From Melieria omissa (lineage: Eukaryota; Arthropoda; Insecta; Diptera; Ulidiidae): DNA of 64,000 bases. The stretch covers positions 93,248,865-93,312,864 of the forward strand of contig OZ020269.1 in NCBI GenBank assembly GCA_963971225.1, read 5' to 3'. The notes beneath the pieces are model-generated. The model ran no database searches, had not been told where the DNA came from, and worked only from the letters and a program-made list of their open reading frames with translations. The position numbers and the translations under genes were made by a program. Shown one piece after another: positions 11,901 through 23,437 of this stretch; positions within the stretch are counted from its first letter, which is position 1; the number at the start of each line of letters is the position of its first letter.

Positions 11901-14900
11901 CCCAGAAATTGGTGCTGACGCAAGGCACCACCTCGTCTTTGGCTTTTGAGTGGCAGCCACCCACTTTCCTGAATGGTGTCCTCAAGTGGTATATCTACTA
12001 TTTTCAGATGGTGTCACCTGCCTACTTTGTGCCGCCGAAATGTGCACCAGTCAGCATGGATCCCGTTTCGCGCGAAACCACCACTGCCAATGCGCCAGCA
12101 ATTACCAAGTTGCTACCATACACCACGTACAGTTTTCAGGTGGCCGCACAAAACGAGTACGGCGTCGGCGAATTCACGCGACCCTTCATGGCGACAACTC
12201 AACCCCATAGTGAGTTGCTAAATGCGCCAATAATTTGTATGATTTTCTATATTGATCTCTTGTTTTCTTCGCGATTAGTTTCGAATCCTGTGACACAACT
12301 TATGACAATACCTGAGGGTCCATCTGCTACCGTGGCGGAATATCAGGCAAACGTTTTAGTCAGCTGGATGCTGCCATGCCAATCGAATGGTGAGATTGAG
12401 TTATTCGTGGTCGATTTTATGGGAGAGCGTGCCGATCACAAGCCGCAAAGCTTTCGGCGGTTAGTCGAACCGAAACACGACAAACGCGGCATAGTAACGT
12501 ACAACGAGACGAATCTGATGCCGGAGTACAGGTACAGCGTAACGGTGGCGGTTCGGACCAGGGGCGTACAGTCGTTCAGCAAAACGATGCTTAGCGAATT
12601 CGAGTCACCGGCTGGCAGTACGTATAGTGCGCTAAATTAAGCAAATGTTCAAATCTCAAAAGTTACTTCTGACATGAATTAGTACCGCAGAAGCTGGCCG
12701 AGGGAAGCGCTGATCAGGTGCAGGTGAATGCGTTCGCCGCCAACAATCCCACCAGGTCGGCGGTTGTGCGGTTTCCAATCGATATGTTGCGCACCGAATC
12801 GGGCGCCATTTGGTATGCGGCACTGCTTGTATCCGAAAAGGTGTGTTCGCACTTTCGGCAAAGCAATTCACAATTTCCATTCATGCGAATTTGTTTCTCA
12901 CATCGTGTAGGGCTGTAATCCGAAGCCCGAACTGCGTTACGGTGCGCTGAATGCGCACGATAGCTGGCCGAACGTGCGTACCTGGAGCGAAGCATATCAG
13001 ACTAGCGATGGCTGCGTGCGACAATACCAGGCAACGAAAGTTCGCTGGGAACCACGAAACAGCCTTGGCGCGAACAGCAGTGAGGTTGTCTACATCATTG
13101 GTAATGAGAAGTGTTCGGATGCGGTGAGCGCGGATTGTGAAGGTACAACGGCAAAAATGCTATTAGACACGAATGTTTGAAGCCAAATTGTTGTACTGTT
13201 TTTAGTAGATCCTGCAGATTGTGGCAATGTGCAGAAATCTTACTGCAATGGGCCGCTTAAAGCCGACACAAACTATCATCTGGTGCTGCGTCTGTTCACC
13301 CGATCTGGTTACAACGACGTTGCAATGCTGGAATTCCGAACAGATGCGCTTTTCCAACTGACATTAATCATCGTTGGCGTTTGTAGCTGCCTGTTTTTGG
13401 CCCTCATAGCCGGCTCCATTTACATCTGGGTTACAAAGCGCCGGCTGTGGTAGGTCTAAGCTGACCATAGTCAATTGGTATTGTCACTTATGGATGTGTG
13501 TTTTTTTTGTAGGCAGCGCGAGTCCTGTCTTGGTATTGAGGATGCTTTTGGCGATGTGATTGCGAAAAATTTCGCCGTCTATTATCGCGAGCTCTCAAAG
13601 CCGGAAAAAATTGCGCGCGAGTACAAAGAGCTGACACTGGTGGCCATGGACCTGAGCTATTCGGCCTCCGAGTTGGGAAGTAACAAAAATCGCTACGCGG
13701 ACATATTTCCATGTAAGAGTTTTTGTATTTGAATTGCAGCACAGTGTAGTAATAGGTTTTTGTGCTCTCTCATTGTGAGCTTAAAGACGACCAGAGCATA
13801 TTCTTTTGTCTTTCAAGATATGAAAATAAGGAAGGCCACCAGGGTCTTCATGACCTATAGGTCCATAGCAGGCAAACGTTGGGGTTGTACTCCGACTATT
13901 CTGATTTGGATCTACACGTCGATGGTGAGACCCATGATAACGTATGGTTCAGCTGTCTGGGTAAACTAGACCAGCCAACTAACAACCATCAAGGCGCTCA
14001 GCAAGCTAAAAAGACTGGCATGCGTATGCATAACAGGGGCTATGAGAACGTGTCCAATAGAATCTTTGGAGGTTCTCCATAGATGCGAAGACGGCTCTCC
14101 TATGGATGACTGATATAAATATCGGGACTGAGGGTTTCCTGAGCCGCAAGAGGATTTATACTCTTACGAATCAGTATCCCAACATTGCAATACCTAGGGA
14201 CACAATCTCAATAAAGTTCAGTTTTGTCAAAAGATTTAAAACTGAACTTAGTAACAAAAGAGACTGGATAGGTGCATCGGAAACGTATCTGATAGACCAG
14301 CATTTGATATGCTGGTACACAGATGGCTCATTAACGGAGGAGGGTACCGGAATAGGCGTATACGGACCGAGGATAAGTTACTCGGAACATACGGGGAAAC
14401 AGGCGGACATATACGCCATTGAAAGGTATGCTTATTTCAATCTGGCGAGGAGATACCGGAACCGAAAGATTGCTATCCTCTCCGACAGCCAAGCAGCAAT
14501 CAAGGCTCTAAGATCCTACCAGGTGTCCTCGAAACTGGTTTTGGAGTACCTTGAGATGCTAAACGAACTTGGCCGTTACAACCAGGTCTGGGTAGTTTGG
14601 GTTCCGAGCCACGCTGGCATTGAAGGAAACGAAAGGGCCGACGAAATGGCAACGAGGGGAGCTTCCACACCATTTGTCGGCACTGGACCATTTTGTGGTT
14701 TGGGAAAAGGAGCTTATTTTTAACGAGAAAGGACGAGATAACCAGAAGGAATCAATACTGGGAAATCTACCAGGCCTAGAGCATTCCAAGACGGTTATCG
14801 GGTCCTACAATAGGAAAGGATTTGAAGAATGCCTGACGCTATCAAAGAATAACCTTAGGATTATCACGGGAATGCTTACAGGGCATTGTAGATTGAATTA

Positions 14901-17900
14901 TCATCTAACTAAACTAGGAATCCGTGAAAACGGGCTTTGCAGGTTATGCATGCAGGAAAGCGAGACTGCAATACACACTGTAATCATGCATAAAAGAAAT
15001 AAACGCCTGGGGGACAATCTTATACCAGGTACGGACTGGGTATCCAGAGATGTTGGAAGCATATTAAAATTCCTCCTGGATACTGGACTCACTGACGGTC
15101 TTTAAAGTCCAAAAAGGAGGCACAATAGATCTACAGGTCGCAGTGCATCATCCCCATCAATAATAATAATGATATGAAAATAAACATTCAACATAGTTAC
15201 TGGAATAGGAAAGTGTCTTATGAAAGATTTGAAAGAAAGATGCAAGATTTTACTATTTCAAAACATTGTGAAGACGGTCTGATCAAGATGAATGAGCTTT
15301 TTCGAAATAGAATTATAAAGGTTTGGTTAAAAGGAAACTTAGAGTTTTTGTTTGACTGATTGTGAACTTGAAACTCCGCCCTCAAACCTGACTTGTAATA
15401 GTCTGAAAACTCAACAGGTTATAACTTCTGCATTCATCCAGAACGCAATGCCTCGTTTGAATGGGAGAATTAACTGCGCGCTGGCTCTCGTAATATAAAA
15501 AAGTAATTCAGTTTAAAATAAGTTAGGTTAGGTTGAGTTAAATTCAGTTATTTCTTTAAAGTTCCATGTAGACTTGGAGGTATTGCAGCCCATTTTTTAA
15601 TGCCTGATGAGTGTGTTCCTATAACTCATCATAAGTGATTATTGATTATTACACTGTGCGACAGCATTTTTCACACTGGAAAAAATCCATATGGGCGTGA
15701 AAATAGAGACCAAACATAGTAATACTGCGTATTCAGTTTTTCATTTCTACATCCTTTGTCCTTTTAAAAGGACTTCAAAATTTTGAAGGGGATAAAAAAT
15801 AAAAAAAATATAAAAAATACTTAGCCTCGTTAAAATATGGCGATATGTATATCAAATGAAAGAGGAAAAGCTCAAGAATTTAAATAAAATTGATTTTTTA
15901 TCTATTTCTAAAAAAAGGACATGAAAAAGGTCCTTTGAAAATTTTAATCCTTTATATCCTTGAAAATTTATAACGAATTTTCTTAAAAAAGTAGGTATGT
16001 TTAAACCCAAAATCTCCTTGATCACGTGTCAAAATTTCATTATTCTCGCTTCTTTGATTTTGTATCTTTTTTATTATTTGAAATACTGATACGCAAATAA
16101 ATTAGAATATTTGTACTGCATTAGACTTGCAGCTCCCACCTTTTTTTTAATAACTTGCGAACAAATAAAATTAGAGTAATGAAATTTTGACACGTGATGA
16201 AAGAGATTTTGGGTTCTAACATACATACTTTGCAAGAAAATTCGTTATAAATTTTCAAGGATATAAAGGATTAAAATTTTCAAAGGACCTTTTTCATGTC
16301 CTTTTTTTAGAAATAGATAAAAAATCAATTTTATTTAAATTCCTGAGCTTTTCGTCTTTCATTTGATATACATATCGCCATATTTTAACGAGGCTAAGTA
16401 TTTTTTATATTTTTTTTATTTTTTATTCCCTTCAAAATTTTGAAGTCCTTTTAAAAGGACAAAGGATGTAGAAATGAAAGACTGAGTACGCAGTACTACT
16501 ATGTTTGGTCTCTAGTTTCACGCCCATATGGATTTTTTCCAGTGTGAAAAAATTTTTTCATTTTTGTCGCACAGTGTTATGAGAGTGGCCGGAGTTCGTT
16601 CGATAGAAAAATCGTAGCCATTATTCTGTGCTGCATTCAGACTACATTATTATTGTACATTATTTTGACCACCTATTCTTATCTGATTTCATTGATAGAT
16701 GATAAAAATCGCGTAATATTGGACATCGATGCCGAGGGTTCTGACTACATCAACGCATCCTTCATTGATGTAAGTGACTTGTGATATTTAGCTGGTCATG
16801 TTCGTTTGTTTAGACAGCACTTTGTACTTTTTTAGGGCTACAAACGCAAGAAGGAGTATATTGCGACTCAGGGTCCCAAGCCGGAAAGCACCATGGACTT
16901 TTGGCGCATGGTTTTGCAGCATGAGGTGCGCGTGATTGTCATGGTGACACAGTTTCGTGAAGGCAATGAGGTACGTTCTGACGACTATAATTTTACAACC
17001 TTATTTTCCTCTTTTAAATGACTTCATCCTTTGCAGATCAAGTGCCACGAGTATTTCCCCTTCAAGTCGAAGGGCATCAATGTTGTCGTCAAGAAGAAGG
17101 AGACTTTTGAAATTTACGACCGCACCGAGATGTCGGTGGCGCACGAAAAGCACGGCATGCGCCGCAAGGTTGTTCACTACTATTACAAGAAATGGCCCGA
17201 TCACGGCTGTCCCACCGATCCCGGCCATCTGATTACGTTTGTGCGCAAAGTGAAGACGGAACGTGTGCCCAGCTACTCGTCCATTGTGGTTCACTGTAGT
17301 GCCGGCGTTGGCCGCACCGGCACTTTCATTGGGCTGGACATCATCATGCAGCGTCTCAAGTACGAGTCCAAGATCAACATCTATGAAACGGTGAAGAAGT
17401 TGCGCTTCCAGCGCATGAAAATGGTGCAGACGCTGGCGCAGTACACGCTGCTCTACACGTGCGCCTACGAGCTAGTGAAGCACAAGAATACGCGCGTCAA
17501 CAAGAAAAAGGCCATCGAGGAGAGCCGCAGTGAAGAGGGTAGCAAAAGCGGCAAAAGCTACAACAATAACAACAATGGCAGCAGCAGCAAACGAACGGTC
17601 AGCTTTCAGGACGATCCGGAGTTGACCATCATTGGCACAGTGCCAATGAAGTTTCATGGGCGCAGTGGTTGCAGCGGCTCCGATCTGAGTTCGGTGGATG
17701 AGCGCGAGGCTGACAATGTCGACGCTGAGCAAGGGCTGCCGAGCAGCGCCAAGCGAGCGCCACAATGGGCCGAGGAGGCGATTGGCTATGGCACAAGGCC
17801 GGTACGCTACGCCAGGCGACACAAGTTCGGCGAACTGTACGCGCCGGCAAGCAAAAAGCTGGCGACTAGCGGGAGTGGCAGTGGCAATGTGAACGGCAAC

Positions 17901-17945
17901 GGAAACCTGACACTGGGCGAGAGCCAGACGGAGAGTGCTATGTGA
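5996..17945 (+). CDS. Ptp52F: Receptor-type protein tyrosine phosphatase (Ptp52F-like)
   Basis: Seventeen phase-consistent exons: 5996-6131, 8776-8902, 8997-9109, 9165-9746, 9806-9961, 10180-10473, 11140-11573, 11631-11787, 11889-12209, 12279-12617, 12683-12840, 12911-13142, 13206-13449, 13513-13712, 16699-16769, 16836-16970, 17037-17945, giving about 1,535 residues. The ATG at 5996 opens a signal peptide (hydrophobic LALLLVLVGFCAG). The ectodomain has at least six fibronectin III-like repeats (roughly residues 126-217, 218-320, 372-469, 470-600, 667-773, 774-886), many N-glycosylation sites and a Ser/Thr-rich insert near 257-300. One membrane span lies at about 1068-1092. A single phosphatase domain (about 1117-1382) carries the WPD loop (D1288) and HCSAGVGRTG with C1320 and R1326, so it should be active. 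A Ser/Asn-rich tail of about 150 residues follows. The ectodomain plus single-domain layout fits Drosophila Ptp52F, an axon-guidance receptor. The exon 2 donor (8902) is weak and least certain. Confidence 0.88.
6132..7320. other. First phosphatase intron, proximal part
   Basis: Intron 1 runs 6,132-8,775 from a GTAAGT donor. This part contains no supported gene; an 87-codon frame at 6,246-6,509 has no recognisable features. The distal part carries retroelement fragments. Confidence 0.5.
7325..8262 (-). pseudogene. Decayed non-LTR retroelement, reverse transcriptase C-terminal part
   Basis: Read on the minus strand, 8,243-7,899 encodes the region after the reverse transcriptase palm: DVIGRNKRDATAAFAAIKR, then GLVVNVGRAKYM and DRCTFEVFK. 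It continues, with stops and shifts, into the YLATALN...LEINRRI...ALYRTRVLLYGAE region, typical of an insect non-LTR polyprotein. The usual FADDID catalytic motif is replaced by FSSIDV, so the enzyme is dead. The 3' end near 7,325-7,480 recurs at about 8,277-8,400 and 47,575-47,835, so the family is repetitive. It lies antisense inside phosphatase intron 1. Confidence 0.75.
8277..8400 (-). repeat. 3'-end fragment of the same non-LTR family
   Basis: The sequence from GGCCTTAACTGGTTATAAC through GCGCGCTTTCTCTAGCTGGTCAC matches the 3' segment at about 7,330-7,430 with moderate divergence and the same orientation. It abuts the larger fragment and is probably an independent or rearranged piece. 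Confidence 0.6.
10680..11060 (-). mobile_element. Probable solo LTR of an LTR retrotransposon
   Basis: On the minus strand this stretch contains, in order, a TATA box (GTATAAAAGGCAGC, near 10,917-10,904), a start-like region about 30 bp downstream, and an AATAAAG polyadenylation signal near 10,790 followed by a GT-rich tract. That is the compact promoter-plus-poly(A) layout of an LTR. No gag-pol sequence adjoins it, so it would be a solo LTR. A TGTTTTGAGG...ACA pair could be the ends, but I found no target duplication, so the borders are approximate. It lies antisense in phosphatase intron 6 (10,474-11,139). Confidence 0.45.
13780..15175 (+). pseudogene. 5'-truncated RNase H non-LTR retroelement (copy 1)
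   Basis: The segment begins in the C-terminal reverse transcriptase region (GKRWGCTPTILIWIYTSMVRPMITYGSAVW), passes a stop and frame changes, and then has RNase H motifs (WYTDGS, ADIYAIER, ILSDSQAAIKAL, WVPSHAGIEGNERADEMA) and a CxxC..H knuckle (CRLCMQE). The 3' tail is CAATAATAATAATG, a TAA-type tail. Broken frames and lost 5' half make it inactive. It is in sense orientation in the intron 13,713-16,698 of the phosphatase. A second copy of the same family lies inverted at 37,470-38,575. Confidence 0.85.
15176..15650. other. Intronic spacer between retroelement and fold-back
   Basis: No gene. A short TTAGGTTAGGTTGAG run occurs at about 15,524. Confidence 0.4.
15651..16577. mobile_element. 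Fold-back (long palindromic) element
   Basis: A 927-bp near-palindrome: the left arm (about 15,651-16,050) and right arm (about 16,175-16,577) are inverted copies over roughly 400 bp with few differences. Paired landmarks are ACACTGTGCGACA with TGTCGCACAGTGT at the ends, CACGCCCATATGGATTTTT, TCCTTTTAAAAGGACTTC, and CACGTGTCAAAATTTCATTA. The loop is about 120 bp of AT-rich DNA. No open frame. It lies in the 13,713-16,698 intron of the phosphatase gene, so its transcript would form a very long hairpin. No target duplication could be assigned. Confidence 0.85.
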
Positions 17946-18769
17946 TCGATCGATCGGTTAATCTATTTATTCTGTTTTGTATATGTGTGTGAAGCTGCAT
18001 TTCTATTGTATGTGTATATAGGTAGTGTTTTTGTATGTACTTTAACTATCCCTTGTAAAGTGCTTGACATGCCAAAGAATTGTGAGGTATATATATTTTG
18101 GCGTTATCTGTTTGACTCGCTGCTGAAGGGAAATAATAAGCGAGAAGAACTTTGCGAAAATAAAAAACTTGCCATAATCTATAGTTATACAACCATATGG
18201 GGAAGTTTTTCTTTTAAGAATTAAGAATTTTTAAGAATTTTCATTTCTAATTATTTATTTTTTGTATTTTTTTATTTATTATTATAATTTATTTTTTTTA
18301 TTATTTATTATTATTATTTATTTTTATTTTAATTATCTTTTGGTAAATTAAATCCCAAAACTGAGTTAATTTTAATAGGTCATGGGCATAGGCGCGTTTT
18401 AATTGCGCAGCAAATTGATCCCTAGCTTCCTCCATCCATCTTTGAAACGTGCCAGGACAGCGCCCACCAGAGCTCTTCACTTTTTCTCTTTGTTAATTGT
18501 ACTTGTTTTATTGTTTATAGTTTTATTTTAATTTTGTTTTTCTATCCTCTTTAAGCTAACAGCATAGTGATTGAAAAAAATTACAAAATTTATGCGCATG
18601 CTTGAATTTTGTTCTTGTTTTGTTAGTTGAAATCAAAATGCTCCGCGCTGCATGTGCGCTTCCACAATCGCCGTTTGCCCTTGCTGCTTAAATCTCTGTA
18701 AATTGTTTGACTTCTCTACTTTCGATTTTTCTTCCTCTTGCGATGCGGCTTCTTCCTTTTCTTTCGCTC
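17946..18769. other. Convergent 3' flanks of the phosphatase and Rpn8
   Basis: About 825 bp separate the two stop codons. It contains the phosphatase 3' UTR and, on the other strand, that of Rpn8, with an extremely AT-rich stretch at 18,230-18,350 and several AATAAA-like signals (for example AAAATAAAAA near 18,158). No coding frame of interest. Confidence 0.5.
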
Positions 18770-19862
18770 CTATTTTTTGACACCTTTGCCACTGTCCTCT
18801 GCACTCTTGCTCGACTTCTCGTCGGATTTCTTGTCCTTGTCCTTGGTCTCCTTGCCATCCTTGTCCTTCTCCTTCTCTTTGTTCTTGTCCTCTTTGCTGT
18901 CCGTCTTCTTGCCCTCCTCTGCATCGCGGTTGGTCAGCTTGTTGTTGATGAGATTGTGCAGCGCAATGATCGAACGCACCATCGATGCCAAGTACACAAC
19001 CAGCATCTGGTCATTTGTCTTGACGTACATTGTCTCTGTAAACTGGTCGCTGGTAATGTCGGGCAGCAGATTGAGAATGTCCTGCAGCTGGTAGACGATC
19101 TGATGGTTGATGGGCATCTTGCCGTCGCCCACGCGCTGCAGGTACTGCTTGATGTCATGCAGCTGTGCATTAAGACCTTTCAGACCCATTAGTTGGTTGG
19201 TGATCTTTTGCGACAGACTGCCCACCGTGGTGTCCTTGATGTCGCGCAGCAGATGCTCGACACCCACCTCTTCGGCCTCCTCGGCACCAATTTCACTGGG
19301 CACATGCTCAAAGGTTTTGCTCGTGGGCGAGCCGTCATCGTGCACCTCCTCGACTGAAATGTACGCCTCTGTGGGCAGCCCCAGATCCTTGGGCTTGGCA
19401 TCGATGATTACCAGCACCGAATTGGGACAGTAACGCCGTATCAACTCGTTGATGGCTATGTCGTTCTGGTGCAGTTTGGGTCCAGTATGATACCAGCCGA
19501 CAACACGTTCGCGTGCGTTCACTTTCTTGAACATGCCGTACATGTTTTCCAAGTAGTCATGGTCGAGGAACCATACCGACTTGTCTTTTTCATCCTCATC
19601 GAAGGGCACTGTAGGTGAGGGAAAGATGGAAATGCGGAAAAACATAAGTCAACTAAAAGATGAGACTGCACAAGCAGCAGCACTTACCAGCAAAACTGTT
19701 TGAGACATCGAGAATACCCTTGGAGCGCCAACACCCCAATAGCACACCCACCACTCGCCGCTGGTTGCCTATCTTGCCCATGCGATTAAAGTGGTCCACC
19801 ACGGACAGCAGCACCAACGGGTGCACAATCACCTTTTCCACATGCACTTCCAGTGATGGCAT
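18770..19862 (-). CDS. Rpn8: 26S proteasome regulatory subunit Rpn8 (Mov34)
   Basis: Two exons on the minus strand, 19862-19688 and 19608-18770, join in frame to give 337 residues, matching the Drosophila protein length of about 338. The N-terminal MPN domain (about residues 5-140) opens [15 protein letters not shown]. In the active-site position it has [16 protein letters not shown] instead of the JAMM metal-binding H-x-H...D pattern, as expected for the non-catalytic partner of Rpn11 in the 19S lid. Next come the MIT-like helical region (about 170-275) that packs in the lid, then a Lys/Asp/Glu-rich tail of about 55 residues. The ATG at 19,862 gives the conserved start. Convergent with the phosphatase; divergent from Slik. 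Confidence 0.95.
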
Positions 19863-21880
19863 TGTTCTTTATGTCGACTCACACGATATAGCCCCAAAAT
19901 CAAAATAGATGACTTTTAAAAAGTTGTAAATATTGCAGATGAAGAGCAAATTGACAGCTGCCAGAAATGTTGGGAGCCGGCCAGGTTGCCAGCATTGGAT
20001 GAATTGGTCGTCGATAAAGCAGTTAGTAGCGAAGCGGTCAAAACTGCAACACTGTCGGGAGACATTATTTCAGAGCGCTGCCAGAGGCTGGAAGTTGCAC
20101 GAAATATTGGCTAATTTGATTGAAATATTTATATATGCATGTAAAAAATAAATTTAAGTATTACTTTCAAGTGCTTGGGCAAATGAAAAAAATTGCTTAA
20201 TACATGAAATGCATTTTAATAGAAATTCCTATTTCGACTGACCTACTGGATGTGGTAATTTCTTATTACATGCATTGCTTGCGCAATTCTCTGCAATTGG
20301 CATCTCTACACTTGCACTTGTCTCCTTTCTATCAGTTTCTACTTTCTACTTGTACCAAATAAATTCCAATAAAATCGGTTCAAGTTCGCTCGCAGCAATT
20401 CTTTCGCTTATTATTGTTTTTAAAATAATTGCAAGAAATCTGAATAAACATAAAAGAAGCACTGTACAGGCAAACGTGTTGTGTAATGTGAGAGAAAATG
20501 TATTGAATGCAAGAGCAAACATCGGATGAAACGGACATTTATGTGAACACTCCTAGCTGTCGTGCTGTCGCCCGTTAATCTCGCAGTCATTGGCCTAGTG
20601 AAATAGTGCTCCTCTGGCTGCAGTGGCAACAAAGCAACATAATTAAGTAAGCAGAGGCAAGAAAAAAAATTTGCTCGTGAAAAAGTGTTGGTATTTGTTT
20701 TCACGCCCTAAACATAAATTCCAATTTTATCAATTTCTGCTTGCTGCCGTCATTCACGCGTTCACCAATTCCGTCATTGCACGGGATTTTGTACTGCGAG
20801 TAGAGCTGCCAACGCGCATCGTTTGTTGAACTTTGGCTGCGCAAGCCAGTTGGGGGGATTTGCTTCGAATTTCATGAGATTTGCGCAATTTTTGCGTTTT
20901 ACATTTTTGAAAGTGTCAGCAACGATGGTATTTGTGTATGCTGAAAACGTGACTTGCTTGCAATTCGTGTGTGCAGCGGCTGTGGCGATGGCGCTGTGGC
21001 TGCAGTTGCAGCCGAGCTGAAGCTTGACGAGACTGTTGGCAGTCCTAAAGTAACCGCCATTTTATTTTAGTTTTCAGTCTGCTCTGTGGCTCGACAATTT
21101 TTTAGTGCTGTCATGAATCAGTGTAAATAGCAGTGAGTAATTTTGATAAGCCGTGTGGCTGATGCGAATTTCGGGAATGCTGGTTATTATTTGCTAAAGA
21201 CGGACGACTCAATGAGCCAATGACTGCACCTAGTGGGTGGGTGGGTGTAGGGCATGCCGTCACCGCTTGAACGGTCGTTTGTTTGCACAGCGCTGCTGGC
21301 ACGGGGTGCAGGCGCCGACGTCTGAGCTGAATGGGACGTGCGATCGTCGTAATGTTAATAGTGAAATTCGGTGTTACAAATTTGCAAGTGGCTGATAAGC
21401 ATAAAATTGCGCTTTGCTTTGGCGAGCAGAAATTTTCCGTGAAGAAATACGAGTTGCTCCAGCACAATTCGCTTGCTCGGTTGGAGGTGTGACGACGACG
21501 ACAAGACGAAATTTTGCAACGCTGTCACTGCACATCGAAAGTTTTTAGTCTCATAAATTTTCTTCGATGAAAGTTGACGGCGCTGGCTATGTGTGTTGGC
21601 TGGCATAGAAAATAGGCAGCGGCGTAAAAGTGTTGGCAAATGGACAAAGCGCACACATTCCGTCGCTCATTCACAAGTTTCGCCAAGTGGCAGCGCAACT
21701 GTTAAAGGGTCCGCTCGGCCCGTCAGCGCCCCGCTGTCGGGGATGTGATTTAATCGATTTGTAGTTGTAGTGTTTTCGTGGCTGCGAGCGTGCCGCAGCG
21801 ATTCGCAATAAAGTCAAATGAATCATTCGCTTGGTTCGTTCCGTAATGTATATTCTCTGTATCTCTCGCGATGTTTTGCA
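19863..21880. promoter_or_regulatory. Region between Rpn8 and the Slik leader; no coding gene
   Basis: This holds the Rpn8 promoter on the left and probably Slik upstream or leader sequence on the right. Frames at 20,275-20,529 and 20,823-21,020 have no domain and biased composition. The block 20,640-22,050 is GC-richer than its surroundings, as expected of promoter or 5' exon DNA. No precise site is assignable. Confidence 0.35.
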
Positions 21881-22050
21881 GTAGTTCCTGCGCGTCGTAG
21901 TGGCATCGCGGAAGCATGAACGACCAATTTTAATGCTGCTAATTAAATTAGAAGAACCAGCGACAGCGACGAGTGAGAGCCACAGCCACAGCCAGTGACT
22001 GCGACTGCGACATCGCCGCGTCGTCGGGGGACGTGTTGGTACGTTGCAAG
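21880..22050 (+). other. slik: Candidate Slik 5' non-coding exon
   Basis: GC-rich DNA ends in a strong donor, CGTTGCAAG followed by GTGAGCAC at 22,051. The next good acceptor on this strand that reaches the Slik start codon without another intron is TTTGCAG at 24,267. The left border is unknown. Inferred from splice signals only. Confidence 0.35.
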
Positions 22051-22548
22051 GTGAGCACATGCGTCTTTGCGCAGGTAACCCATTTTCTTTGCGTACACAG
22101 TGCAACAAAGTTGCTAGACATGACGGCGGCTTGCATGGAGCATTTGGTGTGTGTGTGCAGTGCCGTTTAGTTGATGAAGTTGTGTAGTTTGATGTTTGGG
22201 TAGAGTAAACTAATGTATTGGAGTAGCTTTAGACAGCATCAATGTCCAACAGTAGAATGTATTTTTTCATTGACTAAAATGGTCTGGTGATGGCCAGATA
22301 GAGTAAGGGTTTCTGGGCAGGATAGATTTACGACGAGCTCAAGTTTGCAAAGGTTATGATCACGAAATTGCACCACTTGTGTCTGTGAGATATTGTTTCA
22401 TTGGGGACAAAGATAAAAATATTTCTTAAACATTTTTAACTTAAAATGAACGATAGTGACCATCACTTTGTTTCTCTAAGATATTTTTGAACAAGGTTTA
22501 CCATATTTGGCGGCATCTGCTAAATATTGTTCAATAAAGGATTCGATA
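22051..22548. other. Putative Slik leader intron, proximal part
   Basis: No gene or repeat recognised. Confidence 0.3.
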
Positions 22549-23437
22549 TACAGGGTGGACCATTTAAGATTTGGAATTAGAACTACGCTTTATTTCGAGA
22601 ATGGCAGTCCAAATGTCATTCAATTTGTGTTCGTAATTTAGTTAAAAATTTTACATTTACAAAATGGGACGCTATACGCTTGAAAAGTGGGAAATATTGA
22701 GAACTTACTTCCAAAGTGGAGAGTCTTCAACCCATACAATTCATACAGAACGGGTTTATTTTCATGTCGGAAAGGGTTAACAAAAAAATTAAAAAAAAAG
22801 ATAGGCCTTCAACTCAGTTTGTGGATCAATTTGTGAAGCAAGCTCGTGAAACTGGACCGTTAATGGACCAAACAACCCGTTCCCGTTCTCGTACAGTGCG
22901 CACAGCCGAAAACATTGCTTTTGTAGCCGAAAATCAACATCAACATCGCACTTCTTTGATGAGAATTTTGTATAAAGATCTCGTCATGAAGGCCTACAAA
23001 ATTCAATTGGTCCAAAAACTGAAAGCTTATGACCATCCGGCACGTAACCATCGAACTTACGGGCACCGTTTTCGAAAATCGAATAATCAGCCGAAATTTT
23101 GAAGTCAATTGGCCGCCTCAGAGCTGCGATTTAAGTCCGTTGGACTTTTTTTGTGGGAGCTGTAAAGAACAAGTGTTACGCTAACCATTCAGAGACTATT
23201 GAAGCTTTGAACATGAAATTGAAGTTGACATTCAGGAAATTCTACCCGGAACAATTGAAAAGCTACTTGAAAAATGGGAACTGAGAGGCCAGTGGTGGCA
23301 GTCATATGAACAATATTGTTTTTCATTCTTAAATAACAAAGTCCAAGCTTTGTAATAAAACAGGAATTTTCCAAAAATATTCATTAATTTTTTTTATAAC
23401 CAATTCAAATTCCAAATCTTAAATGGTCCACCCTGTG
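22549..23437 (+). mobile_element. Tc1/mariner-type deletion derivative with captured TTAA MITE
   Basis: Inverted ends of about 29 bp start ACAGGGTGGACCATTTAAG (left from 22,550, right on the minus strand from 23,436), with TA at each border. On the plus strand the interior encodes the N-terminal half of a Tc1/mariner-family transposase (PSTQFVDQFVKQARETG, RTVRTAENIAFVAEN). It then jumps, past a deleted DDE core, to the C-terminal block with CDLSPLDFF-like sequence near 23,130, interrupted by stops. The start of the frame is chimeric: 22,730-22,780 is a fragment of the TTAA MITE family described at 26,901. Non-autonomous and decayed. Confidence 0.75.
22730..22780 (-). repeat. Truncated copy of the ~82-bp TTAA MITE
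   Basis: CCCATACAATTCATACAG through GTCGGAAAGGGTTAA matches the 3' 50 bp of the copy at 53,058-53,140. The other half, including the palindrome, is missing. The retained terminus still ends at TTAA (22,777-22,780). It lies inside the deleted mariner-like element, replacing part of the transposase N-terminus. Confidence 0.8.

Noticed and set aside
15520..15540. Telomere-like TTAGGTTAGG runs (also near 39,405 and 52,582)
   Set aside because: Only two or three units each, and flies lack TTAGG telomeres; short simple repeats near retroelement debris are more likely.
20275..20529. 84-codon frame resembling a small membrane protein
   Set aside because: AT-rich, no start context or conserved motif, in the Rpn8-Slik intergenic region; hydrophobicity follows from T-rich codons.
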